Source: Anaerolineae bacterium
GTDB taxonomy: Bacteria > Chloroflexota > Anaerolineae > 4572-78 > J111
Length of the DNA: 64,000 bases
Reading direction: 5' to 3'
NCBI GenBank assembly: GCA_022071955.1
Contig: JAJVIM010000004.1
Location: forward strand, 186,001 to 250,000
Shown here piece by piece: positions 62,201 to 64,000 of this stretch (position 1 is the stretch's first letter; each line of letters starts with the position of its first letter). The position numbers and the translations under genes are program-made. The notes below the pieces were generated by a model. That model searched no databases and had not been told where the DNA came from. It saw only the letters and a list, made by a program, of their open reading frames with translations.

Positions 62201-62859
62201 TCCACAAAATCGTAACCGGCGGCAACCCGGTTGCCAAACTCTTCGTGGGTGGCCCGGATGCCGGTATCGATGATGTAGGCGTGCACCCCGGCCCCGGTCA
62301 GCGCCGGGCTATAATTGCCATCGAGCGGCAGATCAATCTGATTAATGCGGTCAAGCCCCCAAATTGTTTCCAGCACATCCACCTCCACCGGCGGCGGCGC
62401 CGGGATGGGCGGCGTTTGCTGGTCTGGCTCGATGTAGGCCACGGCCGGTTCGGTTTGCAGTTGCTGTACCGCCTCATCAGACAGGGTGGCAGTAAAACCT
62501 TTGAGACCTTTGGCGTAAATAAAATGTTTGGTGCCGTGATACTGGTTAATGAGCCGCTCGGCCAATTGCCGGGGCGTTTCGCCGCTGAATGTGACGCCCA
62601 CCTGAAAAGCATCGTCCCTGAAAATAACAATATACCGCTGGGGAATGGTTGCGGCTGCGGCATCAAGCGAGAGCAGCCGGTGATATTTGTCTGGTTTGAC
62701 AGGGGTTTCGCCGGGTGGTTTGCCGGGCGGCGATGGGCTATCGGCCAACGCGACAACGCCGGACAGGCCGGTTAATAGAATCAGGCAGATGGCCGTAATC
62801 AAAAATCGATAGCGAGCCGGGGCGGGAGCAGGTTGATGAAAAACGTTTCGAGTCTTCAT
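59269..62859 (-). CDS. large secreted subtilase with multi-domain tail
   Basis: 1196 aa. A signal peptide (FLITAICLILLTGLSGVVALA), an I9 prodomain (about 75-150), then S8 catalytic motifs IIDTGI, GHGTHVAG (His231) and GTSMASPH (Ser383), as in proteinase K/aqualysin-type enzymes. Next are a fibronectin-III-like domain, an amidotransferase-like fold starting ILLVDDDDNY, cadherin/Ig-like repeats with NDTDPDGDSL, and a C-terminal domain ending FLPVVIK. Start at MKTRNVFH; a longer frame has no better ribosome site. Confidence 0.88.
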   Translation of the reverse strand: MKTRNVFHQPAPAPARYRFLITAICLILLTGLSGVVALADSPSPPGKPPGETPVKPDKYHRLLSLDAAAATIPQRYIVIFRDDAFQVGVTFSGETPRQLAERLINQYHGTKHFIYAKGLKGFTATLSDEAVQQLQTEPAVAYIEPDQQTPPIPAPPPVEVDVLETIWGLDRINQIDLPLDGNYSPALTGAGVHAYIIDTGIRATHEEFGNRVAAGYDFVDNDTTPNDCHGHGTHVAGTVGGSVYGVAREVTLHAVRVLDCAGSGSYSAVIAGIDWVANNHSSPAVINMSLGGGFSTAVNDAVKRATDAGVTVVVAAGNSNADACLSSPAAAPQAITVGATTSTDARSSFSNFGSCLDIFAPGSSIKSAWNTGDNAYNTISGTSMASPHVAGVAALYLQATPSASLAAVAADLVAAASPNKISDAGANSPNRLLYMGNLAAAPLQVSPGTITACIPGQAVYNVAVAPENGPLQTVTITNAPTGLSSSFNSSAATLTVAISNQAGAGSHALNLQGVSATGTYTNTAYLTLLAGAPGAVTLISPQPGATAVDRQPALAWTAAAGSVDSYRLEIAADAGFANVVYSATLNDTSHRISARLEPETVYFWRVRAANLCGSAATSPASFTTRAIPPILLVDDDDNYPDVLAYYTTALDALGASYEVFDTEANGYLDPDAETLLPYQTILWFTGYNYLDTTGPDPTGQVALASYFMNAPQSCFFLSSQDFLWAQGIDFDYPNTFMVTYLGAGVTLSDQGTTTATGANAFDPLGPYSLNYPFVDYSDRLEPGPLALLAFSGYGEMPVGVSKRTSTYRTTWWGFPFEAIPTAANRQAAMARVLAWCANKTPTGLSLSASSIPEKQPAGTLVGFLSTTDPDSNSHVYTLVPGQGDADNGSFTIAGNALYTSAEFNYATQNQVSIRIQTDDGLGGLFAKQLTFNITRANVAPTARNDNASTTANSALTINVLTNDTDPDGDSLAVTAVGHPDHGSASRNSDNTLRYLPDPNFTGTDVFAHTISDGLGGSSVAAVTIRVVNTPLLEIPINSTTDNSQVLPLPQTSAAGPLITPTLTVPGRAVPENTRLIYTPLPAGNESPPTGYTFVSFGFSLDAVINDVVQSTITFSQPVTLTIDYNPASLLNVDIESLEIRYWDENSLTWRSDGITIISRDTANSRLVISVAHLTEFAIFGQPQTTGRSVFLPVVIK

Positions 62860-62959
62860 AGGCGATGTAACTTGTATTCTACCGAACAACGTGCGGCAGA
62901 TATATACAAATAGCGTTGGATTGTATTTGAGTTGTGTTGAAAAAATCAATTACTTTAAA

Positions 62960-63000
62960 GTGGTCAGTTTGGGGCGGCAAAGCCGCCCCAAACTGACCAC
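62960..63000. repeat. 19-bp perfect hairpin element
   Basis: GTGGTCAGTTTGGGGCGGC, loop AAA, exact complement. Lies upstream of the subtilase and downstream of the dehydrogenase, so it may be a REP-like element or terminator for the latter. Confidence 0.7.
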
Positions 63001-63010
63001 AAAAAACAAA

Positions 63011-63035
63011 CCCCCCTTCCCATTGGGAAGGGGGG
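63011..63035. repeat. C-rich/G-rich hairpin
   Basis: CCCCCCTTCCC-ATT-GGGAAGGGGGG, 11-bp stem. Adjacent to the previous hairpin in the 256-base gap between the subtilase and the dehydrogenase. No gene is seen in the gap. Confidence 0.65.
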
Positions 63036-63115
63036 TCAGGGGGGATGGGGTAACCCAATAGCGGCTACGCCAATTGCCGGCAGACCGGCTCATTAACCGC
63101 CGGGCATTGCCGGAT

Positions 63116-64000
63116 TTACTCCCAAAATTTCTCGATCAGCGCTGCTTCGGCGGCGGACGTCCACACCTGTCCGGGGCCTAATTTGGCGGCCACTTCCGGC
63201 AACGTCTCGGTCAGTTCGGCCACGCCGGTGAGCGGCAGGCCGCTGATCTGCGGGAAGATGACCACTTTGCCGGGGTAGCGCCCGTCCATCATCGCTTCCA
63301 CGCCATCGCGTGCGGCCTCAATGCCGCCAATCGCCGCCACCGAGCGGTTGGGCGAGAGCTTGCCATCGAGTGTTTTTTGGATAACCGTGGCCTGGTCGGC
63401 CAGCGCCGAGCCGGACGTGCCGGTGTACTGGGCGTTATGCAGGTAAACCTGGCTCAAATCCAGCGGGGCCAGCGTGCCGTTGGGCACACCGGCAAAAAAC
63501 ACCAGCATCCCATCTTCTTTCAGCGTTGTGCCGGCTTCGGCCATTACCGCGGCCACCGGCACCGACACAATCACGTCGTCCGCGCCCCGCCCGTCGGTGA
63601 GCCGCAGCACGTAATTGCGCAGCGACTCGCCGCCTTCGGCGGGGTTAAAGGTGACCAGCCGGGTTTGGTTGGCTTCGGCCAGCCCGGCAAAACGGCTGTC
63701 AAGCGCGCCCAGCCGCATCGAGTTGACATCGGTGGCGATGATGAGGCGCGGCCCGTTGGGCAGTTCGATGGCTCGCTGTACGTGCATTTGGCCCATTGGC
63801 CCGCCCGCGCCGACAAACACGGCCACGCCGCCGGGCCGCAGATCGCAGCGGTTGCGCGCTTCGCCATACGAGGCGGCGATGTCCGGGCCGGGGTTGCCCA
63901 CGTAGGCGGTGTAATCGTAGTGGATGCGGCCCACGTCAACCTGCGCCAGGTTATCCAGTGGGGTTTGGCCCACCAAATTGAAGGTGCCGCGGCGGGCAAT
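63116..64000 (-). CDS. zinc-type MDR dehydrogenase, sorbose-reductase-like, partial
   Basis: The frame is open to the right edge of the window; 294 residues visible. Rossmann motif VFVGAGGPMGQMHVQRA and the downstream GRGADDVIV region are typical of zinc-binding medium-chain dehydrogenases. The catalytic N-terminal domain is mostly outside. Similarity in arrangement to L-sorbose-1-phosphate reductase-type members is a tentative reading. Confidence 0.7.
   Translation of the reverse strand: MARRGTFNLVGQTPLDNLAQVDVGRIHYDYTAYVGNPGPDIAASYGEARNRCDLRPGGVAVFVGAGGPMGQMHVQRAIELPNGPRLIIATDVNSMRLGALDSRFAGLAEANQTRLVTFNPAEGGESLRNYVLRLTDGRGADDVIVSVPVAAVMAEAGTTLKEDGMLVFFAGVPNGTLAPLDLSQVYLHNAQYTGTSGSALADQATVIQKTLDGKLSPNRSVAAIGGIEAARDGVEAMMDGRYPGKVVIFPQISGLPLTGVAELTETLPEVAAKLGPGQVWTSAAEAALIEKFWE

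Overview
The window looks like a chromosomal segment of a Chloroflexota (probably Anaerolineae-type) bacterium carrying a virus- or plasmid-derived element in its left third. The host assignment is an inference. It rests on the VEKVVTVEV-type repeat after the lipobox of the amino-acid binding protein, multi-domain cyclase/AAA/TPR and kinase/propeller proteins, GT39-like glycosyltransferases with C-terminal beta-rich domains, and a secreted subtilase ending in FLPVVIK.

Region 1 (1-9429, rightward): a tightly overlapping tail-fibre/receptor-binding cassette (Asp-box protein, two baseplate/fibre-like proteins, a 1371-aa fibre with duplicated modules and C1q-like ends, and a small end gene), closed by a two-way terminator.

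Region 2 (9458-21005): the replication, segregation and DNA-processing half of the element, built around a divergent control region at about 16.16-16.49 kb. Leftward: a 59-aa ribbon-helix-helix-like protein, a Cas4/RecB-like nuclease, a DNA methyltransferase, a ParM-like actin ATPase, a ParR-like RHH protein, small unknown and membrane proteins, and an FtsK-type ATPase. Rightward: a structured leader RNA, a lambda-O-like initiator gene with five origin-type iterons inside its coding sequence, a DnaC-like helicase loader, a HerA-type ATPase and small genes. A leftward nuclease pair (PD-(D/E)XK-like and HNH) ends the element near 21.0 kb. Initiator, loader, iterons and ParM/ParR together suggest a phage-plasmid-like replicon. 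No integrase, terminase or capsid gene is visible, so they would lie left of the window.

Region 3 (21.1-40 kb, mostly rightward): two GT39-like membrane glycosyltransferases, a PLP aminotransferase, a zinc-ribbon/cyclase/AAA/TPR regulator, an NrtR-like Nudix protein, a transmembrane Ser/Thr kinase with extracytoplasmic propeller, an orphan SecD P1-like protein, a Ktr/Trk potassium uptake pair, an L-2-hydroxyglutarate oxidase-like enzyme, a coiled-coil zinc-ribbon protein and a LysM amidase.

Region 4 (40-64 kb): a class III aminotransferase convergent with a four-gene polar amino-acid ABC importer (one permease carries an embedded piece of binding-protein-like sequence), a HAD hydrolase, a ClpB/ClpC-like AAA+ protein with a defective first Walker B and an apparent effector-associated domain inserted in its second AAA domain, a ParB-like protein, a propeller protein, a geranylgeranyl-reductase-like flavoprotein, a CYP102-like P450-reductase fusion, a CBM9/DOMON-like protein, a DinB-like protein, a large subtilase and a partial zinc-type dehydrogenase. 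Short palindromic repeats recur in the intergenic gaps of regions 3 and 4.

The two most interesting signals are the in-gene iteron origin with its control region and structured leader, and the Clp-like protein with the inserted effector-associated-type domain.
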